From: Dromaius novaehollandiae
Taxonomy: Eukaryota > Chordata > Aves > Casuariiformes > Dromaiidae
Direction of reading: 5' to 3'
Assembly: GCF_036370855.1 (NCBI RefSeq)
Contig: NC_088099.1
Span: 88,413,820 to 88,477,819, forward strand
Length of the DNA: 64,000 bases
A model generated the notes under the pieces. It had not been told where the DNA came from, did not search any database, and worked only from the letters and a program-made list of their open reading frames with translations. This document shows, piece by piece, positions 48,421 to 62,400 of the stretch. The position numbers were made by a program, and so were the translations under genes. Position 1 is the first letter of the stretch. Every line of letters begins with the position of its first letter.

Positions 48421-51400
48421 TTGTTATACTTCCACTAGATGCAATGCAGGGGTGCATTGCTCTGCAATGAAAGCATGTTAGTATTATGTAACTGGTCATT
48501 TTCACAAATCCAAAAACACAGGGCAATGGTGAATTGAGCCATGTGAGTGCATATAATTTCAGTAGTGAGTTGCAATCAGGTAAATACTGAAGTCTTTTGT
48601 TCATGTTCTCATTTGCGACGTTATGCAGATGAATTTGCTTCTGTTCGTGTGTTACTTGGCTAGCATGTTTAGAAGATGTTCTGATCTTTTGCTTAATTTT
48701 GCTTCTTTGTTAAAATCTTAATTATAGCAGGTATACGAGTGTCTCCTGTGGAAACCTTGTGAACATCTTGTTAATTTAAAGCTATCAAAAGTTTAGGTAG
48801 CCTGGAAGCTAACAGGTTTTTGTTTTTATTTGTATAATTTGTTTTTGTGGAATTTGGCAACAAATATTTTTCATGCTGCCAGATTTTGTAGAGAAACACC
48901 ACTTGGCTTCTTCACTTATTATTCCATGGAAAGCTATACTGTCTTTATACATTGGAAGATAATGAGAACAGTTATATAATTTGAGGCTTAGCATAGCTCT
49001 TTCTGTAAAAGTGAAGACTTTGATAGCGGCCGGATTTCCTGGAAAAGCAAATACTGATTGGGATGGAGGTAGAATTCTCAAGAAAATGTATTACAGGGTT
49101 GGGCTCTATTTATTGTTAAAGATAATTTCTTCTTCTGACAATTTCTTCAAGAAATCATTGTATGCTAGAAAGAAGAGATTTGGCTAGGAGGACAAAGTGA
49201 GCTGTTAACCCATTTAAATATCAGGACTGAGGAAGTTTTGAACAAAAAAGTCAATATTTTATAAATAGTATGAAGAATAGAGTAGAAGAAAGGAAAGGGA
49301 AAATATTTACTAAATAAATGCAGTACAAAGTAAATGGGGAAGCACTGAGAAACTAAAAAAAAAAGGAACTTCTGTTTTGCAAAGTAAGCATGTATGTCAA
49401 AGGTTAGGGCATTACTAGGAGATACAAGCTGAAAAACGTAGTAATTCCTATATCAACATGATGATTTATTGATTGCTATCTTGCTTATTAAACATCTTAA
49501 TTTTACAGACTTCAATATCCTGCAGAGCTCTTTCTGAGATATTCTCATCATTAGTTCCCTTCCCATTTAAAACATGAAACTTCTCAGGATTCACTTTTTG
49601 ATTACTCTGAGTGATTTGGTTGGTGGTATACTATTGCTCATTCATGTAGGAAGTCTACAATTATCCAGATATTTTCTCATATAATATTTAATGATTGATC
49701 ATATAAGAAACTGAATTCTGTCATGTTTTGTTGAAGACACTGAAGAGGTTAGAGTTCTCTCCAGTTTCAAGAGAAAAAAATCCATGTCCATCAAAAAGTG
49801 TAATCGAATGCTTTTTTTTAAGCAATATAATTTAATACTAGCTTCATCAAAACTGGTCAGATTTTAAAAGCTGCTCTCTTCTGGAGTGGTGCAATGTCTG
49901 AAGAATTAGTGTACGATAGAACCCAAACAGACCAACTGTTAACAAAGTACTCCATGATAGTGCCAAGCGTAGCCATATTATAATAGTCACAAATCAGTGC
50001 TCAACTAAGAATGGAGAGGATTTATCCTTAAAGCATCATAATGCTGTTGAAAAGGAATAATACGCTTTCTTTAACAGAATTTCAGAATAACTAAAGAACT
50101 TAAATGCATTGTTGTTAAGTACTTTCCAGCCATTTAGTACAGAGTATCTGATGTTCCAGTGGCTGAACTTAAAAGAAATCTCCTAATATTACTCATTCCC
50201 ATCTTTCGTCATGCCAAAGAAAAGTTTATGAATGCAGCTAACCCAGAAATACCAGCTGTCCACCATCGGGGGAGAGGGCAGGGGGGAATGATATTTGTAT
50301 AACTGAGTGACCAAATCCAACTTTGTTGTTAGTAAGTTACTTTGATTTACTAAGTACTAACACAGAAGACTATTATTTATCAACACAGAAAAGAAACATA
50401 AATATCCCCCCATCCAATAAAAATTCTTCTATTAGATGAAACAAAATCTGTCACCTGAATTGAATATTTATTAAAAAGATATTTTAGTCAGTTGATTTGA
50501 TATTCCCTTTGATCTGGCACAGTTTTCCTTCCTCTGCTATGATAGTCTTATGCCTCTTTCTGACCAGCTGTTCAGAGAACTCTTATTTTGATGCATGTAG
50601 TACACCATATATATGAGCTTGGTTTTGTTTTCTGCATGATAGGAGGGGTGAAGGACTATATAAGTACTTGTACAATAAATGTTCCTTTTTCATTGTGAAA
50701 ATTGTTTCTCTTCTCATTTGTGCATTAAATAATACACTAAAGTTTGTAGATTTTTTTTGACATTTTCTTTACAACTCTAAAAACTAGAATAACACATCTA
50801 AATGGGTTAAAATAATCAATAGATGGATGTCTTTTTCTCCAAGGTGGAACATTTTAATTCTTTAATTCAGTAAGTAATCAATGTAATATAATGTTCAAGT
50901 TTTGATTCTAAAGGTATTTTCCTTCAAGTAAAAGAGATGCTTATTTCTTTTGCCTCTAAAATCTAAATCAAAGTTGTCAATTCTTGGAAATTAAAGGTAT
51001 CAATTTAGAAAATCATTCCTATTCAGAAAGCACTGAAACATAGGCTTCTACCTCATTGTTGTAAATGAGGGTCATCTGCATATCTAAACTTAAACTATAT
51101 ACTAAAAGCTTTCTTGAAATGGCCATGAACGTAAACTTACACTAATGTTTTCCTGAACTGGAGGACAAGAATAAAGTGATTAAAACAATAGAATTACTGC
51201 TTAAGAATTTATATGTAACTTTTTCACTTACAAAAGTCAACAGAGTTCTTTTAGAAAGAAATAAAAAATAGCCATTGTATACACAGCATAAAAGTAGCTT
51301 AAATTCTACCAATACAGATGTAAATTAAAGAGTAAAAGACTGCCACTTTCTGTGGCAGCACCAATTAATATTAGTTTCTGCTACTTCAGATCTATGTTTA

Positions 51401-54400
51401 GCCAAAGCTCATATATTCTATTGTCTATACTGATTCATTAGCAGGAGTGAATAACAGGGCTATTTCAATAAAAATGTAATATAAAAAACAAATCACACTT
51501 ACATAACTGCCTGCATACAAGTATCCCACAGTGCAGCACAATACTTGTTAAATTGTTCCATTTAATTAAAAGCTCAGTCAAACATATCAGTATTAAGTTC
51601 AGTCAAAAATGGCTATTTTGTGTCAATGTATTTGATATTAGGATATATTGAAGATGAGGTGCATAGCTGCTAAATGGGTTAGTACTTGATGAGCTTAATC
51701 AGAGCTTCTGTATTACTAACAAACTAATATTCTGTTCTGTGGTCTAGGCAAGTCAACAAGGAGAAAATGCTGTTCAGATAATTAGGGCTGAATTGGAAGC
51801 AGTGTAGGATTTGTGATTTCAAAGAATCATTTCTGGTACCTTTTAAAACATGCATTGACAGTTTAGTTAGACATTTTTGCAAGAATTCTCTGTGTTCACG
51901 TCATTAAATTTAATCAAAGTTTGCTTTCATTAAAGCATAAGTTTGTCTACTAAAATATATGCATTTTTGCAATCTTTTTCTATACGAAGTTATTTCATTT
52001 GAGGGTAAATATTTTCTACTATGGAACTATTTCCCAAACCATGTTTGGTAATGACAAATATGTATAAAAAATGTGGTAAAGAACATGTGGACATGTATGT
52101 CAGCCCATAGAAAACTGAGTGAAACTGACTTGATACTACTTTCCCGGGCAGCCCTGAAACTAGTATCTATGTTCAAGAAATGCTCAGGTAATAAGCCTGA
52201 GAAGAGTCTTCATCAATGTCTGTGTTTAATGCAAAGTTACCATATGTCCTGTTAGCTTAATGAGTGGTTTCTTTTTCTTCTGCAGTAATGCTATTGTCAT
52301 CTTTGTTTTGTATAAATGTACTGAGGTTTGCAAACCCTTTCAGATGATAGCTCTTGTGTTTGTTGGATAGTCTTTTCTGCAGACAGTAGACTTTAGCTCA
52401 GCTCTTTTTGGTTGGCCCAGCATGCACATCTCAATATACTGCTTACAGATTTGAATTTTGAGGTCTGTTTCATCTCTGACATCAGTCTCTCACTCTCTCA
52501 TATATTATATTATTTTTGATTTGTTATCAAAATGTCCATGCAGTATCTGCTTCTTTTATCTTTAAGTTTGGAATAGATAACATTCTCTGCTTGGTAAATT
52601 TTAATTGTTTTGACAAGAATTAGTCCTAGAATTGTGTGTTTTTCATTATTCTAACTGTAAGTGTTGAGATGCCAAACAGAATGTGAGCTCACGTTAGTGA
52701 GCTGTTATCACTGTTAGTTCCATACTGTCATGCTAGAGTTTTTGCTTTGTATCATGCATAACCAGGTTAGTAAACTTTCTTTATATACATAATTAAAAGT
52801 ATTTGTATGTTTCACTCTATAGGAATTGCTATTCTCATTTTTGTAATACATTTCAGTAGTACTCCGTGGCATGAGAAAATGGAGATTTCTTTTGACAGCA
52901 TTATTTTTAGCTTGAAGATTTAGAGTATAGTACTATTTAAGTTTCCCTCACCTGTCCTCCACATTTATGAAGTTTGTTCTGGGCCATCATTAGCCTAAAC
53001 CATTCCTACCAGTCAGGATTTTCTTTCCTTTTGTTTCTTTGCTTTCCCTTCTTCTTTTCTCTTTACCTATGTCAAATTATGTGGCTTTGTGTGATTGCCT
53101 GATGTACACCTCAAGTCTAAGAAATCCAAGTTTAAAAACAAAATTGCAATTTGCCTTTTAAGATAACTTTTTAAAATTTGAGATCATCAGTAAAAGCCGT
53201 GTGTATTGATATTTCTCAGTACCATTTCTTTCTCTGTTCCAAATTACTTGTAATTAATATAATAGCAGATAGCATTATAATTAAGCTTCTAATATGACAT
53301 TAGTAAAGTTAAAATCCAGAAACCATCTTAAAATTCTAAATATGCATAGGTCAAATTGCCATTTCAGAGCTTAATATTGGATAGAATTCTTGTTTGTTGT
53401 AGCCATTGAAGTTATGCCATCTAGGAAGGAAAAAGTATTTTGTGAAACTATCCAGATGATCAAAAAATAATTTCTCAGTTGTTGGTTTAATAGATTTCCC
53501 TTGTCCTTGACATCATGCACTACTATGCTGGGAGTCACTTGTGGATTTGCATTGATTTATGAACTTATATTTAATATTATATAGCTGACCTCTCCCGGAA
53601 GTCACACTGCAAAACAAAAGGAATAAGAAAAAAATAAAGTACTTTATTTAACCAGCAGTTAGATGGTTAAATAGAATCTCATCTACAAGAAGCTGTTGGA
53701 ATAGAAAACATGAACAAGTCCTTTAATTTTTTGCTATTTGGGTATTCAGAGCTACTGTAATTAATTGCATTTTTGAAAGAGATTAACTATGCTTTAGGAT
53801 ATAAAATATTTTTTATTATTATTAAAAGAAATTAATGTCAAGGTCAGAGTATCAACAGATTTCTTTGATTTCCCTGAGAGCGTTGAATTAGATGAGCATA
53901 GAATTTTATCTAACATGGCAGTAAGTTTGTTCCTGTTGTTTGCAGATACTGTTTACATTTAAGATACACTAGGAATGTTCATAAGGCACAAAACATAATA
54001 TACTCAGAAATGGAACTATTTCTGTCTTAATTTTGTCCCAGCATTGATATGCTCAACCTATGTTTAGAGAAGAGAAAAATTCAAGGTAATCTCTCTTCTC
54101 CTAACAGATTTCAGCAAAAGCATCTTCTGTTAACTGTTCATAACTGTTCATAATGATTGCAAATGCCGTAATGATAATAAGGTTACTTTATAACTTCCTA
54201 AACAGTAAAAGCAGTTTTTTTGACCATTAGGGTGTAAGTATCTGAGCAGACTCTTCAATATATACATATGTATAGAGATAAATGTGGAGTATGTGTGGAG
54301 AGAGAGAGAGACGGAGAATGAGAATATATGAGCTGGCAACATGGCTGTGGAGCCTTGAAAGCACTTTCCTACCTAACCATTTCCTAGACGTGTTTCAGCA

Positions 54401-55061
54401 GTGGTATACAGCAAAATGATGTTTGAGGAGGGAATACTCAACTAGCACTAGCCTCTAAAGTGTTTACAAACCAAAAGGAAGAAGTTCGTCCCCACCAGGT
54501 AGAAGGGTAATCTTTATGACTGGATAAACTCCTGTTCAGTGTTCCTTCTATAAAAAGGAAAACTTTCAATAGGAACTGAAAATTTCAAAGGATAATGCTT
54601 TTACCAAAACTTTTTGAAATCCTTCTTCTTTTTGAATGCCATGACCATGATCATAAAGTTGAGAAATTAGGTATAAGCAAAGGCTATATGTAAAACCCAA
54701 GGGACCCCCTCTGGATATTTTCTTTTGTGCTTAGAATCGTCTTTCAACCTGAGTTGTCTTCTGCAGATGTGCTGCTCTGTTCCTGGCTTCTTGTAAACAT
54801 CAACTTTTGACCACCAGGCAGAGTACATTAGTACTCATTTAGTTACATAGTATTCAGGGAAAGTTTGCGAGACAATTTTTAGAAAGTCTGTCAGCTCTGT
54901 CTGATATTTATTGTGTGAGGGTTAATTTATAACTAGCAATTCACATCATTAGAGTTCTGTGGGATCACTGTGATTGTCATATCAATGTCAGCAGCAAGAA
55001 GTGGCATTGCTCTATATGTTGGTGATAGGCAACAGCAACAATTAGAGATCTGCTTTAAAAA

Positions 55062-55072
55062 GGGGGGGGGGG
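55062..55072. repeat. Poly(G) tract, 11 bases
   Basis: An uninterrupted G run inside 'aaaagggggggggggtaaaa'. It is a single run, so not a G-quadruplex motif of the usual four-run kind. Confidence 0.9.
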
Positions 55073-56398
55073 TAAAAAGGGAGTAAAGAAGGTGTATAAT
55101 CAAATGATCAGTTTAAAACCTGCCATCAGTCAGACAGGATGGCTGATATTTGATATTAAATGAATTTAAATCAAAGCTCTCCCAGAGTCAGTAACTGTCA
55201 GATCTTCAGCTTGACATGATCTGTTTTTAGCATGACAACACCAAAGGCCGGTGATTAACGGATTAAAATGGGAATTAGTTTATGAACAGCTGAACAGGAA
55301 GACAAAGGATGAAATGTCTTCTTAGTAATTCTGCTGAAAAATCACACAAAGCTATGAACTGTTACCTGTATTCTGAGATAGGAGTATGGTGCTAGAAGTT
55401 CATTTTCTGTTTTTGTCTGCAACTAACTCAGTTTCACAGCTTTGGCTGCATACTGTATTAGACCAAAATATAACATAAACACTGATTTTGGCAGCTCCAT
55501 TTAACTGATCTTGAATAAGATACGTTTCTAGAAGAGTCAATAGCAGAACTAGGAGCTTAAAATGATTTTAACTGCATTATATAGTGCTTTAATTTCCAGT
55601 ATGCTTTGCAATTTATGTTTTTCAGTTTATATGTAATTGTTATGAAGAAATGAATCATTTGTATTAAAACAGATGGATGAATTTTATCTTCAACATATAA
55701 TGGATAAGAAGAAAATGAATAAACAGATGTGAGTAAAATCTACATACTACATGTTTAAACTAACTTAAAAAAATTGGTTTTGCAAGTGCCTTTTTTGCAC
55801 TGTGATCAAATAAAACCAAGCTCTGTCCTCAAGCACAGCTATTAAATTCTGTAGGATCCAATTTTTAACTTATTAGGAAAAAATATATTCTCATTCTTTC
55901 ATCAATCTACTTAAGTAGTTTCTTCCTTTTTCCAAAAATCTTGCAATTTCAAAAACACAGTTTTGGCAAGTTAGTGTACATCAGTGGGAAAAAGTTTGAT
56001 GTTTTATTCATCATCACCTAGAAATTGCATCTACATTTTGTTTCTGCAAGTTGACTTCTGATAGATAGTAGCCAGATTCTTGGATGCACACAGGCTACTT
56101 TATATTGCATTGTCAGAGTACTGACTTTATTTTAAAGGGAATCAGACCCCAATTTTTTCCAGTTTCAGGACTTGAAATGGAGATGATTTTGATATTATGT
56201 GCAATAGAAAATTGTAGAAATTAAGATTTAAAGTAATGTTATGCTGAATCTCTTCAGTTCAGCATGATTGATTCAATTTATTTTCAGCTTGGCACCAAGA
56301 GAAACTCCCTCTCTAGTCCTGAGTAGACAGTTATCTTTACTAATGTGATAAAGAGAAAAGAATATTATTCTTTACATGTTATATTATTTCACTCAGAG

Positions 56399-56424
56399 AA
56401 TCATGTTCTAGATAGAACATGATT
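56399..56424. repeat. Perfect 12-bp-arm palindrome
   Basis: AATCATGTTCTA at 56399-56410 and its exact inverse at 56413-56424 are separated by GA. With one extra base on the left side the pairing extends outward by about five more base pairs. Confidence 0.75.
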
Positions 56425-58064
56425 TCTGTGATCAATTACTTTGAAATAGTCAGTTACATATTATCCATTAATTACAACAAGATCATACTGTTGAGGTTGT
56501 AGCATTTTAGTAACTCCATAATAAGAGATGACACAGAGAGAAGAGCATTTTTTTACTACACTTTGTGACAGACTACGTTATTACCCCAAGTAAAGCTAGC
56601 TATGGATGTACCAGAAAAGTAATCTTGTACATTAGACATCTACTTAACCTTGTGTTGCAGTTTACACATTTTGACAGCACTTAAAGCTGTAGCTTTTCTT
56701 CTAAGATGGTTACATTGAAATTTCAGTTGAAAGAACCTTTTAACCTAAGTATGTGTGATTAGTTTCTTTCTGACATCTCACTGCCAGGTCTTCAGACTGC
56801 AGTACACCACTAGTGGAAATGCCTTTGGTCCTCCAGATATTGCTAGCAGAGGGTCAAACGGCAAGCGAGCTGAGCAAGTCGAGTAAGTCTGTTCTGCAAA
56901 ATCTGTAAGAGCTGCTGAGTGGTTTTGATCAACAGTTTAAAAACCTTAAATGGCTTGACTCCTCTCTGTCTAGCCAGCAGCTATTTTTCTCGTTCCCCAC
57001 TATGGCATTTGCTATCAGGTGTACCACTCTGAACCTTGAGTGACCAGACCTGTTTATCTTGTTGCTGGAAACTCACTGCAGGGTGCTCTCAGTTGATGTA
57101 TCTTTAGATTTCCTCTTTTTGACTTGCTATACCCCTCCACTGCCAAACATGTATGTTTAAGCTTACTGATCACCTCAGGATTTGGCTCAGGGATATGTAG
57201 TGGGGAATGTGTTTGGTCTCTTTTGGGGATTGGTTTAGAGTCATGCCTTATTTTTACGTAGGTCATTGCTTTTAAATAGATGAAAAGAATGCTTTTGATC
57301 ACAATATACAAAATTATTTCCCTGAAAGAAATGACTCCTCCTACGTTAAGGTGGAGGTGCTTGTTTTTTCCTTCTGCCTATCCCTCTGCCCAATGGTGTA
57401 TCAAGAAACAGAAGCCCATGTGCCACATTGTTTGCATGCTGAACCACTCAGGTGAAGGCTTCTCCTGTTCAAAAGCTGTGACTCATACTCTCACAGCTGC
57501 AATTCATCTAACTATCTTTTTTAAGCTCTAAGAAGCTTTTTTTCCAACTTTGATGGGGTCGAAGTTGCTGGTATAAGGATTCATGTGTAGTGGCACCTGA
57601 CCTGGTAGCTGGATGGAGATCCCTGAGAGGAAGATCTCATTAATTCAGGATTAGGACCATCCTTATATATCTTTTGCTTATCCTGCATGAAGGTTAGGGC
57701 AAGCTTGTGTTTTCCCTGAATATAGTAACCTGATACATAGGTACAATGTGCCAAGTAAATTCATGTTGTTAGATCTTCTTTTAGCTCATATTACAGTTAC
57801 TAAAATTGCAATACAATTATTCCTGCCTGATGCTTACCTAGTTATCTGTTTACTTTTGATAGTTCAATTGTTTCTTCTTTAAATGCTTTCCAAGATACCT
57901 AGTTCATGACAGTAGCTTTTTTCACCTTGGTAGCTTTACGTGAAATAACTGGAAAAGAAAATTGTAAGGGAGAGAATCTTTGGTAGAAATTACAGAGGAA
58001 TGGCTCTGGCAGTGTTATCGATACTATCCTTATACTGTCGTTATGAATTTTATCCATGTTTGTC

Positions 58065-59340
58065 ACTATCATAGACTCAAACTGCTCTAAAGAGACCTCA
58101 AGAAGTCATCTGCGTTGGTCTGACTACCTCGAAGAATGATGAATTATACTTGAATCTTGCTAACAGATGTCCTCTTGGAAGACCTTAAATGATGGTGACT
58201 CCTCAGACAGTCTATTCCAATGTTATCACTATCACAGTGTTATCGCTAGAAAGCTTCTAATGTCTAACATATATCCTCCTTTCTTCAACTGAAACCCATT
58301 ATAGTTTTATTACCTATATTCACTATGGATGCCTTTGATGCCTTTTGTGCGTCTGAGAGCAGCTATTGTGTCTCTAATGCCAGTCTTCTCCCCTTCAGAC
58401 TAAGGTATGAAATATTTTTTTCAATCCTTCCTTGTAGATCACAATTTCTAGACCTCCGCTTATTTTCTTCCTCTGTTCTTATTAGATTGACAGTTTCTGG
58501 AACTGCAGTGTACAAAATGGGTAACAGAATTCCAAAGAAAGCTATGGTCTAATTTCTGTATTTCCTATTTATATATTCCAATATATATTTTCTTTTTTAA
58601 TAACAGTGTGGCATTGTTGACTCATATCCATTATGACAGATCCTTTTCTGAAAAACTATTCCCTACTTGTATCCCTGATACCTGACTTGGCAAATTCAAA
58701 TCTAGCCTTAAATTACCACCACGTTCAGTTTTGACTGCAGACTTCCTAAATCTAATTTCTATTTATTTTATTTAGGTCATTATTAAAAACATTAGTGGTA
58801 GACACAGGTCAGGTGCAAGTGGAACCTATTCTACATATCTTTTTGTTCAGACAGTGAACAGTAAGTCATTTCACTCTATCCAATCACCTCTGTACACCCT
58901 TCATAGTAAATTAGTCCAGAGACAGTTTTCCTAGCTTGCTTAGGAAAACAGACTGCAAAGGAATGTCGAAGTTCTACTGTATCCCAGCTATTTCAACTAT
59001 TGCTTTTATGCTGTCAACAATGCATGATATCACAGTGCAGAGAAAGACAAAAAACAAACAAACAAAAAAAAACACCCTACTTGGTCTTTTCAATACATGG
59101 TTGTTGTTTTCTTGCAGGTACATGCCAATGGTTTGATTTGTTCAGCATTTTTCTGAGAGCTGAAGGTAAGTTGACTGGTTTATAATTCCACTCCCTTTTT
59201 TCTTGAAGACCCCAGTTTATCCTGTCTTTCAATACCATGCACTATTAAAGATAACTGTTAGTGAACCTAAGATTGCTTCAGACAGATCTGCACATATCCT
59301 AGAACAGAATTTGTTGGGTCCAGCAGATAACTGTTTTTTT
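58065..59340 (-). mobile_element. Antisense CR1-type LINE, 3' half
   Basis: Read on the plus strand the block follows the antisense sequence of an old CR1 from its 3' end inward. It begins 'atcatagactcaaactgc' (58069), the complement of the CR1 3' terminal octamers. Then come 'aatgatggtgactcc' (58189), 'tctattccaatgttatcac' (58211), 'cttctaatgtctaac' (about 58254), 'gtgtggcattgttgactcat' (about 58606), 'catagtaaattagtccaga' (about 58902), 'ttcctagcttgctta' (about 58927), and 'ttgactggtttataattcc' (about 59171). It ends in the complement of the SAGPDE-type coding phrase of the RT ('gggtccagcagat', about 59317). Reading frames are destroyed. It is considerably diverged and so old. Short low-complexity insertions interrupt it (59050-59075). 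Confidence 0.7.
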
Positions 59341-59470
59341 ATATTGATTGCTTGCACAAAATGTTCAGATGCCTATCACAATAAATGCAACTACAGTGGG
59401 ATAAGAATAAAGAAAGTGCAAGTTAGAGAGTACTTGAATAAATTGGAGGCTTTCATAAATAATCTCTGAC
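59341..59470 (+). mobile_element. Sense-oriented CR1 ORF2 fragment (inverted 5' part)
   Basis: The plus strand encodes KKVQVREYLNKLEAF (about 59409-59453), the phrase that in CR1 ORF2 lies just upstream of the SAGPDE-type phrase of the RT. The neighbouring block at 58065-59340 is in the opposite orientation and stops exactly at that SAGPDE-type phrase. The two pieces are therefore adjacent in the element but inverted here relative to each other, as in twin-primed LINE insertions. The frame as a whole (59203-59469) is a chance join of both orientations. Confidence 0.55.
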
Positions 59471-62400
59471 CTTCCTTTTTCTATTCAAAGTTGAGATCTT
59501 ATCCTTTGTCTCTAATACTGTGTTAATGCCTTTTGTGTCTGATTTTAATTGCATTAACCATCTGATTTAGACTGACCTTTTTATTTAAGAGTGATGAAGA
59601 CTTGCATTGCAAAGAAGCATTCAAGACTTAAGGTTCACTGTTGCTAGCTTTACTAGTCTACTAAGCAAAGAAATATTACTGTTCTTAGTCACTGTCCTAT
59701 TGCTAATGCAGAACATTGGCTTGTTAATATCCATGTCTCTTGCTATTTGGACCTCACTTTGTGCCTTGGTTTGTGTGTGCGTACATGCGTGTGTGTTTGG
59801 ACTTGCATGCTTGTGTAGTATTGGTGTTCACCACCTATAGCTAGTCCCCATTTTCTCTGTGTTTCTCTTTTGTTTGATGTAAAATAACAGATCTGATCCT
59901 ATTCCCAGGCTGAATGAAGCCTCTGCTTTTTTAAAGGTAGCATAATGTGTGTATGTTATGCTACCACTCTACATTGTTCTATATGTGTTCAAAATAAATA
60001 AATGCAAGCTATCTATAGGGATGCTAATTAAAGATACAAAGTAATGAGTTGTTATCAGAAGCTTGGTACATGATCTCGGGGTAAATTCTTTGAAGATAAT
60101 TGATTTTTTTATTTTCTAATTAGCTACTTTCAGATTTTAATTATAAATGTGATGCCACCTTATGAAAGTAAAAAATAAATAAATAAATAAATAGAGAATA
60201 CAATACCATAATTTGATTTACTATAAAACCTGTTTAATTATACCACATATTTATTAATATATCTATGTATTATTATTATGATGCACCATGCACCATTTGT
60301 GCCATGCTCATTTGGTCAGGGAGTTACACACTTCTTAGAAGTAAACTGAATTCAGTCCTATATTCAGGTTGAGCCTGAGAAATGAGTATTTTTCATGAGA
60401 GGGGTGAGCAAGGTTATCTCAGTAGCCTAGAACATAGGTATGAGTTGCAGCTGATTAAACTTCCAAAATATTTAGATAAACTCAAAAAGGAAAAGAACAA
60501 TTGATTGTTGTAACAAATGTACTGTTGGAACTGGTTTGGGGGAAGGAAAAAAAGCCTCTTAAAAACATTCTATTTTGATTAAAATTTTGGGGAGAATTTT
60601 TTTTTGTATGTACTCATATGCAACAAAATGTAGAAATTAAACAGATTTTTTATTTTCTGTTATTCCATTAATTCCACATCTCTTGTTCTTTCCTTTCCAC
60701 TTGAAAATGTGGTAGCAAAATGGAAGACAGTCAAAAAATAGGAAAATGAACAAATCACTAAAAATGTGAAAGCATAAATGAATGATGTAAATACATGAAA
60801 ATATGATATTGAGGCCCATCTGAAGACTAGTAATTGATTTTAAATTTTTAGCACATCTTACTCTTTCTTTCATATCCATGTTTTCCATCCATAAACTAAT
60901 TTATCAAGAAAGTGGTTTCTTCTCCATAGTTTTAAATTGTTGCATATAAATTCCCTTTTTAGAACTGATGCAAAGTTTTACAGTCCGTACTATGATGGGA
61001 ACTATTTGCTTTTAACAATATCAATGTTAATTTTGAAATCTTGAGCAAAATCTGAGGGTGCTTTGTCAGATATTTTAAAGGAAGCAATAAATCTGTGAAA
61101 TGTTTAGAGGATGCTAAATACAAGCTTGGAATAGCTATTCTAATTCTATATCTTACGGATGTAGTACATGTATAAATTAAACGAACACTTATAACTGTGC
61201 AACACTATTGAAGTATATAGTTCGCCTGGTAGACAAGATCAGGATTAATCAGTGACTGCAAACAGGAAAATAGGGATTAATGCATTTCTTTTAAGTAGTG
61301 TCAACGAGCACCAATAAGAACTAGAGCTACATTGTACCAGTCATGGTATAAACATTTTTTGCTGTTTGTTCTTTTTACCAACTGCGGTACCTTGCACTTA
61401 CTCAAGATGAAACAATGTATCAAGAAGCCAACATAGTAGAGCAAATCAAAAAAAAGACAAAAGAAATCACACTTTCTGTGAACGATGTTCTATGTGGACA
61501 GAGAATAGAAAACCACACGCCTTCTATTAGAAAATGGTGTTTCAGAACAAGATACTTCTTACTGGAAGACTTGCTATTCCGTGCTGCAGTTCCAGATTAC
61601 CTGGATAAACACTGATTAAACAGAAAAGAGTTTGTTCTTTTCACATACATGAGGAGAATGTGAAAATAACTCTTCTTTACATAATGAAACAAATGAAAAT
61701 GAGAAATGTGTTATTATAAATTATGTCTTTTGTCACCCATTAGGTGGGAAACACATTACTTCAATATCTTTCAAACTGAGAAGCATAATTATTTGATGAG
61801 ACCAATCTCCATTACTTATCTCATCCTCTAATTATAGTGTATTAGTTTTACTAGTAATTATAGACAAGTTAGTTAATCTAAGCAAGAAATCAGTAATTCA
61901 AGCCAAGAGTAAAATTTCATAAGCTCCTTCTGTATCAAAGTGGGCACATACTTAGTGACTTGCTTACTTTATTTAGTATATTTATTTTCCAAGGTAAAAT
62001 GTACTCTCCAGAATGTATACGTTGGCTAAGAAAATATGAGTGCTTATGAACTACTGGAAGAGAAGAAGGCTGAATGAATATGGAAAGAAATGGATTGTTT
62101 AAAAAGGCATAATGTAGCATTTGTTAAGAGACCCAGAGCAAACTCCTTTCCCTGCTGGTTTAGAACCACTGAGTGTTGTGCCTTAAAGCTCACCAGCAGT
62201 TTTCTCTCCTCCCAGCAGGCTTACTCTTCACAGTGAGCCTGCATATTAGAATCACTTTGAAGAGTGAATCTATAGAAAAAAAATGAAATTTGAGCCTCAA
62301 AGCTGGCAGGAAAGATTTGCAAATGCAAGATCCCACAGAGCAGCTGAAAAAAAAATAAAACTGAAATATTACCTGCTGAGTTGTCATTCTCCTTTTTTTT

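Larger units (their letters stand above)
47156..58064. other. Unassigned AT-rich sequence
   Basis: Nearly 11 kb without a supported gene. It holds a purine-rich tract at about 48140-48420 (which generates the 173-codon minus-strand frame 48083-48604), an AG run near 54298-54312, a G11 run at 55062-55072 and a near-perfect palindrome at 56399-56424. The stretch 55080-55300 is complex, non-repetitive sequence with a texture that could suit a conserved non-coding element; comparison with other birds would tell. Confidence 0.5.

Noticed and set aside
48083-48604. 173-codon Phe/Leu/Ser-rich frame, minus strand (longest in the window)
   Set aside because: It is the complement of a purine-rich low-complexity tract; the apparent membrane-protein character comes from base composition.
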